Assembly: GCF_017349315.1 (NCBI RefSeq)
Contig: NZ_JAFMPP010000006.1
Location: 62,001-126,000, forward strand
Length of the DNA stretch: 64,000 nt
Source of the DNA: Jiella flava
GTDB lineage: Bacteria; Pseudomonadota; Alphaproteobacteria; Rhizobiales; Rhizobiaceae
Direction of reading: 5' to 3'
Of this stretch, positions 39,773 to 50,945 are shown piece by piece. Every line of letters begins with the position of its first letter. Position 1 is the first letter of the stretch. A model generated the notes under the pieces. That model was not told where the DNA came from and searched no databases. It saw only the letters and a program-made list of their open reading frames with translations. A program made the position numbers and the translations under genes.

Positions 39773-41137
39773 TCAAATACCGAGCGATTTGAGTTTACGA
39801 TGCAGGGCCGAGCGCTCCATGCCGACGAATTCGGCGGTGCGCGAGATATTGCCGCCGAAGCGATTGATCTGGGCAACGAGATACTCTTTCTCGAACACCT
39901 CACGCGCGTCGCGCAGCGGCAAGGCCAAAATCTGGCCATTGGCCTGGCTCGGCGTGCGCGGCAGCATATCGCCGACCTCGTTCGGCAGCATGTCCGCCGA
40001 AATCGGCTCCTCCGCCTCGCCGTCGCGGGCAAGAATCATCAGCCGTTCGACGTTGTTGCGCAGCTGGCGTACATTGCCCGGCCAGTCGCTGGCCTGGAGC
40101 ACGGCCATGGCCTCGTCGCTGATCGGCTTCGGCTTGATGCCGGTCTGCTCGCTGATCTGCTTCATGAAAGCGTCGATCAGCATTGGGATGTCCTGCCGGC
40201 GATCGGCGAGCGGCGGCACGGAAATCGGCACCACCGCGAGGCGATGGTAGAGATCTTCGCGGAACAGCCCCTCGGCGATCAGCGAATCGAGATTCTGGGC
40301 GGTCGAGGAGATGATCCGGACATCGACCTTGACGCGCTTCGAGCCACCGACCCGTTCGAAGGTCTGCTCGGTCAGAACCCGCAGGATCTTGTTCTGGGTT
40401 TCGCGCGGCATGTCGGCGATCTCGTCGAGATAAAGAACGCCGCGATGGGCTTCTTCCAACGCGCCGATTTTGCGCTCGACGCCCGGCGGCGTCTCGTTGC
40501 CAAACAGCTCGATCTCCATGCGATCGGGCGTGATAGCCGCCGCGTTGAGCGCGATAAACGGGCCCGAAGCGCGCGGCGATGCGGCGTGGATGGCCCGCGC
40601 CACCATTTCCTTGCCGGAGCCGGACGCGCCGAGAATCATCACCCGGCTGTTGGTTGGCGAGACCCGCTCGATGACGTTGCGCAGCTGATTCATCGGCTGC
40701 GACTTGCCGATCAGCTCGGCAAAATCGCTGGACCGGCGTTTCAGCTCCAGCACCTCGCGTTTCAGTTTCGAGGTCTCGAGCGCGCGCTCGGCGATGAGAA
40801 TCAGCCGATCGGCCTTGAACGGCTTTTCGATATAGTCATAGGCGCCGCGCTTGATCGCCGAAACGGCGGTCTCGATGTTGCCGTGGCCGGAGATCATCAC
40901 CACCGGCACCTCGGGATGCTGGGCCTTGATCGCGTCGAGCAGGTCCAGGCCATCGAGCCGGCTGCCCTGCAGCCAGATGTCCAGGAACACCAGCCGCGGC
41001 ACCCGGTCGGTGATCGCCTGCAAGGCGGCATCCGAGTTGCCGGCCGTTCGGGTCTCATGCCCCTCGTCTTCGAGGACCCCCGCGACGAGTTCGCGAATGT
41101 CGGCCTCGTCATCGACGATCAGGATGTCGGATGCCAT
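39773..41137 (-). CDS. ntrX: Nitrogen regulation response regulator NtrX
   Basis: 454 residues. Receiver domain (about 1-120; phospho-acceptor D53 in FLDIWLQG), AAA+ domain with Walker A GASGSGKE and Walker B YLDEIADMP, and a Fis-type HTH at the end (GNISRTAEFVGMERSALHRKL as NISRTAEFVGMERS). The sigma-54 contact motif GAFTGA, present in the neighbouring NtrC, is replaced by NETPPGVERKIGALEE. Such NtrX proteins probably act as conventional DNA-binding regulators. It overlaps ntrY by 19 bases. Confidence 0.95.
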   Translation of the reverse strand: MASDILIVDDEADIRELVAGVLEDEGHETRTAGNSDAALQAITDRVPRLVFLDIWLQGSRLDGLDLLDAIKAQHPEVPVVMISGHGNIETAVSAIKRGAYDYIEKPFKADRLILIAERALETSKLKREVLELKRRSSDFAELIGKSQPMNQLRNVIERVSPTNSRVMILGASGSGKEMVARAIHAASPRASGPFIALNAAAITPDRMEIELFGNETPPGVERKIGALEEAHRGVLYLDEIADMPRETQNKILRVLTEQTFERVGGSKRVKVDVRIISSTAQNLDSLIAEGLFREDLYHRLAVVPISVPPLADRRQDIPMLIDAFMKQISEQTGIKPKPISDEAMAVLQASDWPGNVRQLRNNVERLMILARDGEAEEPISADMLPNEVGDMLPRTPSQANGQILALPLRDAREVFEKEYLVAQINRFGGNISRTAEFVGMERSALHRKLKSLGI

Positions 41138-43374
41138 GGCTCACCACTCCTTTCCTCAATTTCTTCGTTCGGCCCGCGTCCGCCCGTGGTGGCAGAGCCG
41201 GCCGGCAGCACGATCCTCACCATCGCGCCTTGTGGCTGATCCGGCGCATCTTCAAGCGAAATGGTGCCGCCGTGGTCTTCAATGATCTTGCGAACGATCG
41301 CGAGGCCGAGACCGGTCCCCTTCTCGCGGGTCGTCATGTAAGGCTCGAGCAGCCGATCGCGATCGTCTTTGGGGAAACCGCGACCATTGTCCACAATATC
41401 GATGCGATAAATGTCCCCTAACGCCTTGGCACGAATTGCGATCCGTCCCTCGACACCCTCAGTGGATTCGAGCGCCTCGACGGCGTTCTTGACCAGATTG
41501 CCAAAGGCTTGGGACAACAGTCTTATATCGTAAGAACCCAGCATCGGCTTGTCGGGGATGTCCGCGGTGAACGCGATTCCGTGATCGCCCATCTCCCGCA
41601 TGAACACCGCTTCGCGCAGGGCATCGCGCAGATCGATCTTCTCGATCTTCGGCTTCGGCATGCGGGCAAATGTCGAAAACTCGTCCACCATCCGGCCAAT
41701 GTCGGAGACCTGGCGGATAATCGTTTCGACGCAGCGGTCAAAAACCTCGCGGTCATCTTCGATCCGCTTGCCGTAGCGCCGCCGGATGCGCTCGGCCGAC
41801 AGCTGGATCGGGGTCAGCGGATTCTTGATCTCATGGGCGATGCGCCGGGCGACATCCGCCCAGGCAGACGTCCGCTGGGCGTCGACGAGATCGGTGATGT
41901 CGTCGACCGTGACCACCGATGCCTGATCGCCCTCACCCTCCTCCGAGGAGGTGATGCGGATCGCGAGCGTGCGCTCGCGCTCGCGAATGCGCAGCTTGGC
42001 CTCTTCCTGATATTCCGGACGGCGCGAGGCCGCCGCCGCCTTGTGGATCTGACCGATCGCCGGGAAGGCGTCGTCGAGCTTATGCGCCGTCACCGACCCG
42101 GCGCCGACATCAAGGATGCGCTCGGCCGAGGGATTGAGCATCGAGATCGTGCCGTCCCGCTCGATGCCAAGCACGCCGACGGTGACACCGGACAGCACCG
42201 CCTCGATGAAGCGCCGGCGTTCGTCGATGACATCCTTGGCGTTGACCAGCTCGGCGCGCTGGCTGCGCAGCTGGAGAATCATATTGTTGAAGGTATTCGA
42301 CAACGAACCGACGTCGCCGTCGGACACCCGCACCGGCACCGACACCGACAGATTGCCCTCCGACACCTCATCGGCGGCTCCGATCAACAGCCGAATCGGC
42401 CGCACCAGGCGATCGGCGACGCCGATACCGGTCCAAATCGCCGACAACAGAACGATCAGGGTAATGCCGAGATAAAGCAAACCAAAGGCGACCTGCAGGC
42501 CAAAGCGATTTTCTCGCAGGCTTGAATATTCCGCCGTGCGCTCTTCCATCTCGCGCAGCGCCCGGATCACCTTCGGATCGACCGCCCGCACCGTATAGAG
42601 ATAGGTGTCCGCGATCTGACGCAACCGGATGATCGAGCCGACGAGATTGGTGATACCCGGCGGAATGAACACGAGATTGCCCTGGGCCGCCTGCTGCAAC
42701 GCGTCCGCCGGCGGCACCGGCAGCGGCTTGGTCTTGTCGACATCGGCCTTCAGGATCGGCTTGCCGTCGAGGCGCAAGAGCTGGGCCCCCAAGAGCGAGC
42801 GCCCTTGCGCCTGCTCGGTCATCAGCTGCTTGAAACCGGTCGGATCGAGATCATAGAGCCGTCGCTGTTGGTCGAGGTCGTAGGCCATCGACAGCGTGGT
42901 GCCCTGCAGATTGCGGGCGTTCTCGTTGACGTAAGCACGGGCGACGCTGATCGAGGATTCGACGATCGCCTGGGTGCGCATGCCGAACCAGCGGTCGAGG
43001 CCAAGATCGAGGGTCACGCTGGCGACGATCGCGACGAGCAAGGCCGGCAGCGCGGCAATAATCGAGAACAAGACGACGATGCGCACATGCAGGCGCGAGG
43101 CGGCCCTGCCCTGTCGCCGGGCCCGTACCATCCGCAGCACCTCGCGGCCGATCAGCACGCAGAGCAGAACCACGAAGGCACCATTGACGGCCGACGCGAT
43201 GGTGACGATCGTGTCAGACGGCTCGATCGGCGTCAGGCCCATCAGCACGACGAACGAGATCGCCCCGGTGATCAACGCCCCGAGGACGGCGAGCAAACCG
43301 GGGAATAACAGGAATCGGCGCCGTTCCATCAGGAACGGCACTCCGGCGTCAGTGTCGAGCGGTTGTGTCGTCAT
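41119..43374 (-). CDS. ntrY: Sensor histidine kinase NtrY
   Basis: About 751 residues. Membrane helices lie near residues 20-50, 60-80 and 95-125, then a periplasmic region and a further helix near 310 (LYLGITLIVLLSAIWTGIGV). HAMP, PAS (GVLGIERDGTISMLNPSAE), HisKA with the H box in RRIAHEIKNPLTPIQLSAE, and HATPase_c with GRGFPKDDRDRLLEPY and KGTGLGLAIVRKI follow. It phosphorylates NtrX. ATG 43374 is chosen; the frame extends to a TTG at 43428. No strong ribosome site. Confidence 0.95.
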   Translation of the reverse strand: MTTQPLDTDAGVPFLMERRRFLLFPGLLAVLGALITGAISFVVLMGLTPIEPSDTIVTIASAVNGAFVVLLCVLIGREVLRMVRARRQGRAASRLHVRIVVLFSIIAALPALLVAIVASVTLDLGLDRWFGMRTQAIVESSISVARAYVNENARNLQGTTLSMAYDLDQQRRLYDLDPTGFKQLMTEQAQGRSLLGAQLLRLDGKPILKADVDKTKPLPVPPADALQQAAQGNLVFIPPGITNLVGSIIRLRQIADTYLYTVRAVDPKVIRALREMEERTAEYSSLRENRFGLQVAFGLLYLGITLIVLLSAIWTGIGVADRLVRPIRLLIGAADEVSEGNLSVSVPVRVSDGDVGSLSNTFNNMILQLRSQRAELVNAKDVIDERRRFIEAVLSGVTVGVLGIERDGTISMLNPSAERILDVGAGSVTAHKLDDAFPAIGQIHKAAAASRRPEYQEEAKLRIRERERTLAIRITSSEEGEGDQASVVTVDDITDLVDAQRTSAWADVARRIAHEIKNPLTPIQLSAERIRRRYGKRIEDDREVFDRCVETIIRQVSDIGRMVDEFSTFARMPKPKIEKIDLRDALREAVFMREMGDHGIAFTADIPDKPMLGSYDIRLLSQAFGNLVKNAVEALESTEGVEGRIAIRAKALGDIYRIDIVDNGRGFPKDDRDRLLEPYMTTREKGTGLGLAIVRKIIEDHGGTISLEDAPDQPQGAMVRIVLPAGSATTGGRGPNEEIEERSGEPWHPTS

Positions 43375-43456
43375 GCAATCGAATACAATTTCAACTCCCG
43401 TTGCCAGAGAGCAACGGAATGTGTCCAAACTGCAACGAAACGGCGGAAAAGACCAG

Positions 43457-44902
43457 TCAGCGGATCGATCTGACGACGGAAATATCGAGGTCGCGGATCT
43501 TTTTTCGCAACGTATTCCGGTTGACGCCGAGGAGGTCGGCGGCTTTGACCTGATTGCCGCGCGTCGCGGCCAGAGCCGCGGCGATCAACGGATACTCCAC
43601 CTCACGCAAGATCCGCCCATGCAGCCCCGGCGGGGGTAGATCGTCCCCGAAGGACGAGAAGTATTCGGCAAGGTATCGCTCCACGGAAGCGCTGAGATCA
43701 ACGGGTTTGGAGGATTCCGCATCAAGGCCCGGCGCCTTGATCGGATCGTTGGTCAGCTCGTGCTCGACGATCTCGGTGGCGATCTCATCCTGCGGATAGA
43801 GCGCGGCCAGACGGCGGATCAGATTTTCCAATTCGCGCACATTGCCGGGCCAGGGATAGCGGCGCATGACGTCGAGCGCCCCCTGGCTCAGCGCCTTGCG
43901 CGGAAGCCCTTCCTTCTCCGCGGCTGCGAAGAAATGTCGCGCCAGATCCGGCAGGTCCTCGATCCGTTCGCGCAGCGGCGGCAGGCGAAGCGGCACCACA
44001 TTGAGTCGGTAGAACAGATCCTCGCGGAACTGCCCACGGGCGATGAGTTGGCGCAGATCCTTGTTGGTGGCTGCGACGATGCGGACGTCCGTGGCGATCG
44101 GCGTGCGGCCGCCGACGATCGTATATTCGCCCTGCTGCAAAACCCGCAGCAGGCGTGTCTGCGCCTCCATCGGCATGTCGCCGATTTCGTCGAGGAAGAG
44201 CGTGCCGCCCTCGGCCTGTTCGAACCGGCCGCTGGTGCGTGCCTGGGCACCGGTAAAAGCGCCCTTTTCGTGGCCGAACAATTCCGATTCAATCAGATCG
44301 CGCGGGATCGCCGCCATGTTGATGGCGACGAAGGGCCCCTTCCGGCGTCGGCCGTAATCATGCAGCGCCCGGGCGACGAGCTCCTTGCCGGTGCCCGATT
44401 CGCCGGTGATCGTCACCGTCAGGTCGGTCTGCATCATTCGCGCCAGCGCCCGGTAGATGTCCTGCATCGCCGGCGAGCGGCCGACCAGCGGCATCGATTC
44501 CTGGAGGTCGTCCTGGACATTGGTTCGCGGGGTCTTCTTCGGCTCCGACAGCGCCCGGCGAACGATCGAGACCAGCTCGGTCAGATCGAACGGTTTGGGG
44601 ATATAGTCATAGGCTCCACGCTCTGAAGCCTTGATCGCCGTCATGAAGGTGTTCTGCGCACTCATCACCACGACGGGCAGGTCGGGGCGGGAATTCTTGA
44701 TCTTCGGCAGCGTGTCGAAGGTGCTGCCGTCGGGCATCAAAACGTCGGTGATGACGAGATCGCCCTCGCCGGCCGAGACCCAGCGCCAAAGCGTCGCGAT
44801 GTTGGAGGTCACCCGGACCTCGAAGCCGGCCCGCATCAATGCCTGGGAAACAACCGTCCGGATCGCGGCATCGTCGTCGGCTACGATGATCTGCATTGCC
44901 AT
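43457..44902 (-). CDS. ntrC: Nitrogen regulation protein NtrC
   Basis: 481-codon gene. Receiver (phospho-acceptor D53 in [10 protein letters not shown]), AAA+ sigma-54 activation domain with [14 protein letters not shown], an intact GAFTGA loop (EKGAFTGAQ) and FLDEIGDMP, and a C-terminal Fis-type HTH ([20 protein letters not shown] as [15 protein letters not shown]). It activates sigma-54 promoters under nitrogen limitation. The start at 44902 lies 8 bases after the ntrB stop and gives [11 protein letters not shown]; upstream in-frame residues belong to ntrB DNA. Confidence 0.96.
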   Translation of the reverse strand: MAMQIIVADDDAAIRTVVSQALMRAGFEVRVTSNIATLWRWVSAGEGDLVITDVLMPDGSTFDTLPKIKNSRPDLPVVVMSAQNTFMTAIKASERGAYDYIPKPFDLTELVSIVRRALSEPKKTPRTNVQDDLQESMPLVGRSPAMQDIYRALARMMQTDLTVTITGESGTGKELVARALHDYGRRRKGPFVAINMAAIPRDLIESELFGHEKGAFTGAQARTSGRFEQAEGGTLFLDEIGDMPMEAQTRLLRVLQQGEYTIVGGRTPIATDVRIVAATNKDLRQLIARGQFREDLFYRLNVVPLRLPPLRERIEDLPDLARHFFAAAEKEGLPRKALSQGALDVMRRYPWPGNVRELENLIRRLAALYPQDEIATEIVEHELTNDPIKAPGLDAESSKPVDLSASVERYLAEYFSSFGDDLPPPGLHGRILREVEYPLIAAALAATRGNQVKAADLLGVNRNTLRKKIRDLDISVVRSIR

Positions 44903-44910
44903 GGTCGGAA

Positions 44911-46041
44911 TTAGTCCTGTTCGTCGCTCTCGGCCGGCGCGGGAAATTCGCGCCAGGCCGGCATGAGAATGCGGAACACTGTGTGTCCGGGTTGGGATTC
45001 GCACTCGATCACGCCGCCATGATCGCCGACGATCTTGGCGACCAGCGCCAGGCCGAGGCCGGACCCGCTCGGCTTGGTGGTCACGAAGGGATCGAAGATG
45101 TGCTCACGAATGTCGTCGGGAACGCCGTCGCCATTGTCCTCGACGGCAAATTCCAGCGGTAAGGTCACGCGGTCCCTCGTGCCGGGAACAGACAGCCGCA
45201 CCCCGGGTTTGAAGGCCGTGGTCAGCCGGATTTCGCCGTCTTCCCTGCCGCGGACCGCCTCGGCGGCATTCTTCAGCAGATTGAGGAACACCTGCACCAG
45301 TTGGTCACGATTGGCAAAGACCGGCGGCAGCGATGGGTCATAGTGTTCGAGAATGCGGATATCGCGGGCAAAGCCGTTCTTGCCGAGCGTCTTCACATGT
45401 TCGAGGACCGAATGGATGTTGACCGCCGAGCGTTCGATCGGCCGCTGATCGGAGAACACCTCCATCCGGTCGACCAGCTTGACGATACGGTCACTCTCTT
45501 CCTGGATCAGTCGGGTCAGGGCCCGGTCCTCGTCGCTGGCCGAGGTGGCGAGAAGCTGGGCCGCCCCCTTGATGCCCGACAGCGGATTGCGGATTTCGTG
45601 AGCGAGCATAGCGGCGAGGCCCGTGACCGTGCGGGCGGCCGAGCGATGGGTGAGCTGGCGGTCCATCTTCTCAGCGATCGAGCGCTGCTGGATCATGACA
45701 ACGACGAGATTCGGCGCTTCTGCCATCGGCGAGACGTAAAGGTCGACCAGCCGCTCGCCGCCAAGACGCGGCGACGACACGTCGACGCGGTACTCGCTGA
45801 TCCGCGTCTGCTCGACCCGCGCCTGCTCGACGAGGAAAAACAGCGGGCTGTCGCCGGGCACGAAGTCCTGTAACCGCTTGCGCGCGAGATAGGCTAAGCC
45901 GGCGGAAAAGAACTGTTCCGCCTCGGAATTGGCAAAGCGAAAGCTGCCGTCTTCGTCAACGACAATCACCGGATGATAGAGCGAGTTCAGCATCTGAACC
46001 GCTTCGCTCGGGATCGGCAGATCCGTTGGATGATCGGTCAT
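44911..46041 (-). CDS. ntrB: Nitrogen regulation sensor kinase NtrB
   Basis: 376 residues, soluble. PAS domain (about 12-120; [21 protein letters not shown] as [10 protein letters not shown]), H box [15 protein letters not shown] with His148, N box [10 protein letters not shown], and G boxes DNGDGVP and GSGLGLALV. Controlled by PII proteins in known systems; it phosphorylates NtrC. The start at 46041 is separated from the dusB stop by two bases, so the genes are coupled. Confidence 0.95.
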   Translation of the reverse strand: MTDHPTDLPIPSEAVQMLNSLYHPVIVVDEDGSFRFANSEAEQFFSAGLAYLARKRLQDFVPGDSPLFFLVEQARVEQTRISEYRVDVSSPRLGGERLVDLYVSPMAEAPNLVVVMIQQRSIAEKMDRQLTHRSAARTVTGLAAMLAHEIRNPLSGIKGAAQLLATSASDEDRALTRLIQEESDRIVKLVDRMEVFSDQRPIERSAVNIHSVLEHVKTLGKNGFARDIRILEHYDPSLPPVFANRDQLVQVFLNLLKNAAEAVRGREDGEIRLTTAFKPGVRLSVPGTRDRVTLPLEFAVEDNGDGVPDDIREHIFDPFVTTKPSGSGLGLALVAKIVGDHGGVIECESQPGHTVFRILMPAWREFPAPAESDEQD

Positions 46042-46043
46042 GG

Positions 46044-47138
46044 TCACGCAGCCTCCGCCTTCGGCGCAGCGATCGCCGACTCGATATCGGCAAGGCTCAC
46101 GCCCGCAAACAGCTGCGCCACGGCGCGCTTCACGGCAACAGGATCGGTTCCGGTCATGACCGCCTTTCGCTGGTCCGGCAAGACGACACCGCCCGCCGCC
46201 GCAAACCGGTCGAGATACCAACCGAGATGCTTGCGGGCATGCCGAGTGCCCGTGACTGCGCCGTAATGGTCAAGCATCGCCTCGTAATGTTCTTGGACGA
46301 AGGTCGACAGTCTCGTTCCCGAGAGGTCTTCAAGAGCGATCGCGCCCGCCATCAATCCCGGCAGCCAGGGCCGCCCATAAGCACCCCGCCCGATCATCAC
46401 CGCGTCGGCACCGCTTTGCGCCAGCATCTCACCCAGCTGGCCAAACGAGACGAGATCGCCATTGGCGACGAGCGGGATCGAGAGCCCGTCCTTCACCGCG
46501 CGGATCGCCCGCCAGTCGGCCGTGCCGTCGTAAAAATCCATGCGGGTGCGGCCATGGACCGTCACCATGCGCGCGCCGGCCTCTTCGGCTCGGCGGGCAA
46601 GCCACGGCGCGTTCATCGCGCTGCGGTCCCAGCCAAGCCGCATCTTCACGGTGACCGGCACCGCGCCGGCGCCTTGGACCACGGACTCGACGATCGCCAG
46701 CGCGAGCGCCGGTTCGCGCATCAGCGCGGAGCCGGACAGGCCACCGACCACCTTCTTCGCCGGGCAACCGAAATTGATGTCGATGATGTCGGCACCGGCA
46801 TCTGCCAGACGCCGCGCCGCCTCCCCCATCACCGCCGGTTCACGCCCAGCCAGTTGAACGGCATGGATGCCATGCGCATCACGCAACGCTCGCAAGGTCG
46901 ATTCGGCGACGCCTTTGAGATATTCCCCGCTGGCGACCATTTCGGACACCACGAGTCCCGCCCCAAAGCGGCGGCACAGCCGTCGAAACGGCCCGTCGCT
47001 CACGCCGGACATGGGGGCGAGCAGGACGCGATTGGCCAGGCTGTGCGGACCCACTTGCAGCGGACGGGAGACGTCCGGCAATCTCTGCTTTTCGCCTAAA
47101 CGTTGAGCGATCATCGTAACTGTCGATTCTTGCGGCAT
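46044..47138 (-). CDS. dusB: tRNA dihydrouridine synthase DusB
   Basis: 364 residues. FMN TIM-barrel enzyme that reduces uridine in the tRNA D-loop. [15 protein letters not shown] at the start, catalytic Cys in [23 protein letters not shown], and [11 protein letters not shown] near the FMN phosphate. The start at 47138 has AGG upstream; 47114 is an alternative. It leads the ntr operon, the standard nifR3-ntrBC order. Confidence 0.93.
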   Translation of the reverse strand: MPQESTVTMIAQRLGEKQRLPDVSRPLQVGPHSLANRVLLAPMSGVSDGPFRRLCRRFGAGLVVSEMVASGEYLKGVAESTLRALRDAHGIHAVQLAGREPAVMGEAARRLADAGADIIDINFGCPAKKVVGGLSGSALMREPALALAIVESVVQGAGAVPVTVKMRLGWDRSAMNAPWLARRAEEAGARMVTVHGRTRMDFYDGTADWRAIRAVKDGLSIPLVANGDLVSFGQLGEMLAQSGADAVMIGRGAYGRPWLPGLMAGAIALEDLSGTRLSTFVQEHYEAMLDHYGAVTGTRHARKHLGWYLDRFAAAGGVVLPDQRKAVMTGTDPVAVKRAVAQLFAGVSLADIESAIAAPKAEAA

Positions 47139-47249
47139 CTGACCTGTACTTAATCGTAGCATGCTCAAATGACAAGCAAGTTGGTGCTTGCGCGACCGCT
47201 CCGGTTCGTGCACCTCAACCCACACCAATTCTAATGAGGTCGTGCAGGC

Positions 47250-48446
47250 ATGAAGGACAGCGTCGCGGCGATCCTGGTGGCGGCTGGACGCGGCGAACGC
47301 GCCGGCCGATCCATCGAAGGACCGAAGCAGTACCGCTCGATCGGTGGCCGCGCCGTCCTTGCCCACACGCTGGCGGCCTTCCGCAGCCATCCGCGCATCG
47401 ACGACATCGTCATCGTCATCCACGCGGATGATACCGAGCTGTGCGAGCGTGCCCTCGGCCCCAATATCGCCGGCGCCTTTCTGGTCACCGGCGGGGCCGA
47501 GCGGCAGATCTCTGTGCGCTGCGGCCTGGAGTTTCTCGCGACCGCCAGACCAACACCGCGCATTGTGCTGATCCACGATGCCGTCCGCCCCTTCATCGAT
47601 CACGAGACCATCGACCGCGTTATCGTCGCCGCCGAGGACTTTGGTGGCGCGATCCCGGCGATGCCGATCGCCGACACGATCAAGCGCGCCAGCAGCGACG
47701 CGACCATCGCCGAGACGGTGCCGCGGCGGGGCTTGTTCGGCGCCCAGACGCCGCAAGGCTTTCACTTTGAAGGCATCCGCGACGCTCATGAGAAAGCCGC
47801 GCGTTCGGGCCGTTCAGACTTCACGGACGACGCGTCGATCGCCGAATGGGCCGGCACGACGGTGATGCTGGTCGAAGGGGCCGTCGGCAACGTCAAGCTC
47901 ACCACGCGCCAGGACATTGCCGCGGCCGACCGGACGTTGAAGGAGAGACAGGCGATGATCGACGTTCGCACCGGCAATGGCTACGACGTGCATCGGCTGA
48001 TCGCCGGCGCTCAGGTTACCTTATGCGGCGTGACGATCCCCCACGATCAAACGCTCGACGGCCATTCCGACGCCGATGTCTGCCTGCACGCTTTGACCGA
48101 CGCGCTGCTCGCCACCTGCGGCGCCGGCGATATCGGCGACCATTTTCCCCCAAGTGATCCGCAATGGCGCGGCGCAGCCTCCAAGATCTTCGTTGAGCGC
48201 GCCGTGGCGATCGTCCGCGAAAAGGGCGGACGGATCATGAATGCCGACATTTCGCTGATCTGCGAAGCGCCGAAGATCGCGCCCCATCGCGAGGCAATGC
48301 GCGCGGCGGTCGCCGAAATGACCGGCCTGTCGCTCGATCGGGTGTCGGTCAAGGCGACAACCAACGAGGCTCTCGGCTTTCTCGGCCGGCGCGAGGGAAT
48401 CGCCGCGATCGCCACCGCTTCCGTCGTCTTTGGGGAAACCGCATGA
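47250..48446 (+). CDS. ispDF: Bifunctional MEP-pathway enzyme IspD/IspF
   Basis: 398 residues. The IspD part (about 1-230) makes CDP-methylerythritol and has [14 protein letters not shown] and IHDAVRPFI. The IspF part (about 238-398) cyclises CDP-ME 2-phosphate and has NGYDVHRL (metal Asp/His), [13 protein letters not shown] and [11 protein letters not shown]. The fusion is common in alphaproteobacteria and channels isoprenoid precursor synthesis. GAGG lies upstream of the ATG; divergent from dusB. Confidence 0.97.
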   Translation: MKDSVAAILVAAGRGERAGRSIEGPKQYRSIGGRAVLAHTLAAFRSHPRIDDIVIVIHADDTELCERALGPNIAGAFLVTGGAERQISVRCGLEFLATARPTPRIVLIHDAVRPFIDHETIDRVIVAAEDFGGAIPAMPIADTIKRASSDATIAETVPRRGLFGAQTPQGFHFEGIRDAHEKAARSGRSDFTDDASIAEWAGTTVMLVEGAVGNVKLTTRQDIAAADRTLKERQAMIDVRTGNGYDVHRLIAGAQVTLCGVTIPHDQTLDGHSDADVCLHALTDALLATCGAGDIGDHFPPSDPQWRGAASKIFVERAVAIVREKGGRIMNADISLICEAPKIAPHREAMRAAVAEMTGLSLDRVSVKATTNEALGFLGRREGIAAIATASVVFGETA

Positions 48447-48952
48447 GCGACACGCGTGAGATTGCGGACCTCGCCGCGGAGATCGTCATGCGATACGCCG
48501 CCGCCGGCTGGACGATCGCGAGCGTCGAATCCTGCACCGGCGGGCTGGTCGCCGGCGCGATCACCGATATTGCGGGCTCGTCGGCCGTCTTCGACCGTGG
48601 CTTTGTCACCTATTCCAATCAGGCGAAAATCGACCTCGTCGGCGTCGACGCCGCGGCTCTCGCCGCCCATGGCGCGGTGTCTGAAACCGTGGCACGGCAG
48701 ATGGCGGATGGGGGCCGCAGGCGCGCCGGTGTCACCGTCGCCGTCTCGATCACCGGAATTGCCGGCCCCGGCGGCGGAACCGACGCCAAGCCCGTCGGCC
48801 TCGTTCATTTCGCCTGCGCCAGCGAAGCCGGCACACGGCATCGCGAGGAACGCTTCGGCGATCTCGGGCGCGCCAGGATCCGCTCGGCCGCGGTCAAGAC
48901 CGCCCTTGGCATGCTTCGGGATGCGATCGCGGCAAGTTCGGCCTCATCCTGA
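48443..48952 (+). CDS. cinA: CinA/PncC-family nicotinamide-nucleotide amidase
   Basis: 169 residues, the stand-alone C-terminal CinA domain that deamidates [24 protein letters not shown] as [29 protein letters not shown], and [17 protein letters not shown] are the family motifs. ATGA overlap with ispDF. It lacks the N-terminal molybdopterin-binding COG1058 domain, as usual in this group. Confidence 0.93.
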   Translation: MSDTREIADLAAEIVMRYAAAGWTIASVESCTGGLVAGAITDIAGSSAVFDRGFVTYSNQAKIDLVGVDAAALAAHGAVSETVARQMADGGRRRAGVTVAVSITGIAGPGGGTDAKPVGLVHFACASEAGTRHREERFGDLGRARIRSAAVKTALGMLRDAIAASSASS

Positions 48953-49007
48953 GCGTCGATGATGGCGCCGCGGTCAAGACGTCAGGTGGTGCGCGCAGCC
49001 GAACCGA

Positions 49008-49454
49008 TCAGCTGTAGATCTTGTCCGCCCGCTCTTCGAAGGCGGTGGCAAAGCGGCGGAAGGCATAATCGAACATCGAGCCCATCAACACACCAAGGGT
49101 GCGGCTCTTGAACTCGTATTCAATGAAGAATTTCACGTTGCACTCGCCCTCACCCGTCGGCTCGAAGGTCCAGCGATTGTCGAGAAACTTGAACGGCCCG
49201 TTGACGTAGGAGACCTCGATCCTGCGCTCTTCCGGCTTCAACAGCACCTGCGAGGTGAATGTCTCGCGGATCATTTTATAAGCCACCGTCATATCGGCGA
49301 TCAGAAGGCGCTTGCCTTCCTTCTCGCGTTCCGAGCGGACCGACAGCGCGTGACAGAGCGGCAGGAACTCCGGATAGCTTTCGACATCCGCGACGAGTGC
49401 AAACATCTCGTCGGCAGTGTGATGGACGTGTCGGGTCGTTTCGAATTTCGGCAT
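49008..49454 (-). CDS. ratA: RatA/Coq10-family START-domain protein
   Basis: 148 residues. Polyketide-cyclase/START fold with MFALVADVESYPEFLPLC, the hallmark of Coq10/RatA, and SRTLGVLMGSMFDYAFRR at the C-terminus. Coq10 homologues bind ubiquinone; the E. coli member was described as a ribosome-association toxin. The start at 49454 gives MPKFETTRHV, normal for the family; the 25 residues upstream lie inside the lipA gap. It follows lipA by 13 bases, a conserved pair. Confidence 0.92.
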   Translation of the reverse strand: MPKFETTRHVHHTADEMFALVADVESYPEFLPLCHALSVRSEREKEGKRLLIADMTVAYKMIRETFTSQVLLKPEERRIEVSYVNGPFKFLDNRWTFEPTGEGECNVKFFIEYEFKSRTLGVLMGSMFDYAFRRFATAFEERADKIYS

Positions 49455-49467
49455 GACGACAGGAAAA

Positions 49468-50442
49468 TCAGGCGGCGGACTGACGCGCCAGCCGCGCAGC
49501 CTTGAGGCGTTCGAAATCCTCTCCCGCATGGTGCGAGGAGCGGGTGAGCGGGCTAGCCGAGACCACCAAAAAGCCCTTGGTCAAGGCGACCTTTTCGAAG
49601 GACTGGAATTCCTCTGGCGTCACATAGCGAATAACGGCGTGGTGTTTCTTAGTCGGCTGCAGATACTGGCCGATGGTGAGGAAATCGACGTCGGCGGTTC
49701 GAAGGTCGTCCATCAACTGCAGCACCTCGTTCCGCTCCTCGCCAAGGCCGACCATGATGCCGGACTTGGTGAAGATCGTCGGATCGAGTTCCTTGACCCG
49801 CTGCAGCAGCCGGATTGAATGGAAATAGCGGGCGCCGGGGCGCACCGTCAGATATTTCGACGGCACGGTTTCGAGATTGTGGTTGAAGACGTCGGGCTTG
49901 GCTTCGACCACGCGCTCCAGCGCACCGGGCTTGCGCAGGAAATCCGGGGTGAGGATCTCGATGGTCGTGCCGGGCGCCGCCGCCCGGGTCGCGCGAATAG
50001 TTCGCACGAAATGCTCCGCGCCCCCGTCGGAAAGGTCGTCCCGGTCCACCGAGGTAATGACGACGTGGTTCAGTCCCATCCTGGCGACGGCGCGCCCAAC
50101 ACTCTCGGGCTCGCTCTCGTTGAGGGGATGCGGCATACCGGTCGCGACATTGCAGAACGAGCAGGCCCTGGTGCAGATGCCACCCATAATCATGAAGGTC
50201 GCGTGCTTTTTCTCCCAACATCCGCCGATATTGGGGCAGCCGGCCTCCTCACAGACCGTGACGAGCCGATTCTCGCGGGCGATTTTTTGGGTTTCAAAAT
50301 AGCCCTTGGAGACCGGCGCTTTGACGCGGATCCAATCGGGCTTCGGCGGACTCGCCGCTGCGTCCGGCCGATGAGCCTTTTCCGGATGACGAAGCCGCGG
50401 CTTGTCGGGAGCGGGCTGACGGGTATCGAGGATGGTGACCAT
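49468..50442 (-). CDS. lipA: Lipoyl synthase
   Basis: 324 residues. Radical SAM enzyme that inserts two sulfurs into octanoyl-lipoyl domains. The auxiliary cluster cysteines are in [13 protein letters not shown] and the radical SAM cluster in [10 protein letters not shown]. It serves the lipoyl domains of PdhB and PdhC encoded just upstream. The ribosome site before ATG 50442 is weak (TAGG). Confidence 0.97.
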   Translation of the reverse strand: MVTILDTRQPAPDKPRLRHPEKAHRPDAAASPPKPDWIRVKAPVSKGYFETQKIARENRLVTVCEEAGCPNIGGCWEKKHATFMIMGGICTRACSFCNVATGMPHPLNESEPESVGRAVARMGLNHVVITSVDRDDLSDGGAEHFVRTIRATRAAAPGTTIEILTPDFLRKPGALERVVEAKPDVFNHNLETVPSKYLTVRPGARYFHSIRLLQRVKELDPTIFTKSGIMVGLGEERNEVLQLMDDLRTADVDFLTIGQYLQPTKKHHAVIRYVTPEEFQSFEKVALTKGFLVVSASPLTRSSHHAGEDFERLKAARLARQSAA

Positions 50443-50546
50443 GAAGCCTACTTAAGCCTCCGGTTTTTGCGATGCAATCGGCGTCGATACCTGTCGAAGC
50501 AGCTATGCGACGACGTCAGACGTCGCATAGCTTCGTTGCGATTGTC

Positions 50547-50801
50547 CTATCGACGAACGGCGCGGGCGATGAGGATCAACAGGCAGGCACCGACGAAGCC
50601 GGTGATGAGATAGGCCCATGAGAAGGACGCAGAGGCACCCGGGCCGATGCCGGTGACACGCAGGATGAAGCTCAGAAGGATCGCTCCCACGACGCCGAGA
50701 ATGATGTTCATCATCACCCCCATATCGCTCTTCATCACTTTTTCTGCGAGCCAACCCGCAATGCCGCCGACGATGATTGCGGCCAGAAAACTTCCGATCA
50801 T
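50547..50801 (-). CDS. GlsB/YeaQ/YmgE-family small membrane protein
   Basis: 84 residues with three hydrophobic segments: SFLAAIIVGGIAGWLAE, MMNIILGVVGAILLSFIL and AYLITGFVGACLLILIA. GGIAGWLA and the central NIILGVVGA block are typical of the transglycosylase-associated/stress-response family of unknown activity. ATG 50801 has GGGAAGG five bases upstream; a GTG two codons earlier is less likely. Same strand as lipA and lpdA. Confidence 0.9.
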   Translation of the reverse strand: MIGSFLAAIIVGGIAGWLAEKVMKSDMGVMMNIILGVVGAILLSFILRVTGIGPGASASFSWAYLITGFVGACLLILIARAVRR

Positions 50802-50945
50802 TGACACCTTCCCCGAAGTTCACGTGAGTTTTTCATGACCGATAGTTAGAGGCGTCCCTTTTCAGGCAAGAGGAGACCCTCTGAAATTTCGAACGCATCG
50901 TCCGATTTCCGGGCCCCTCTTTGTGCCTGCGGCACGGCTCTTTGG

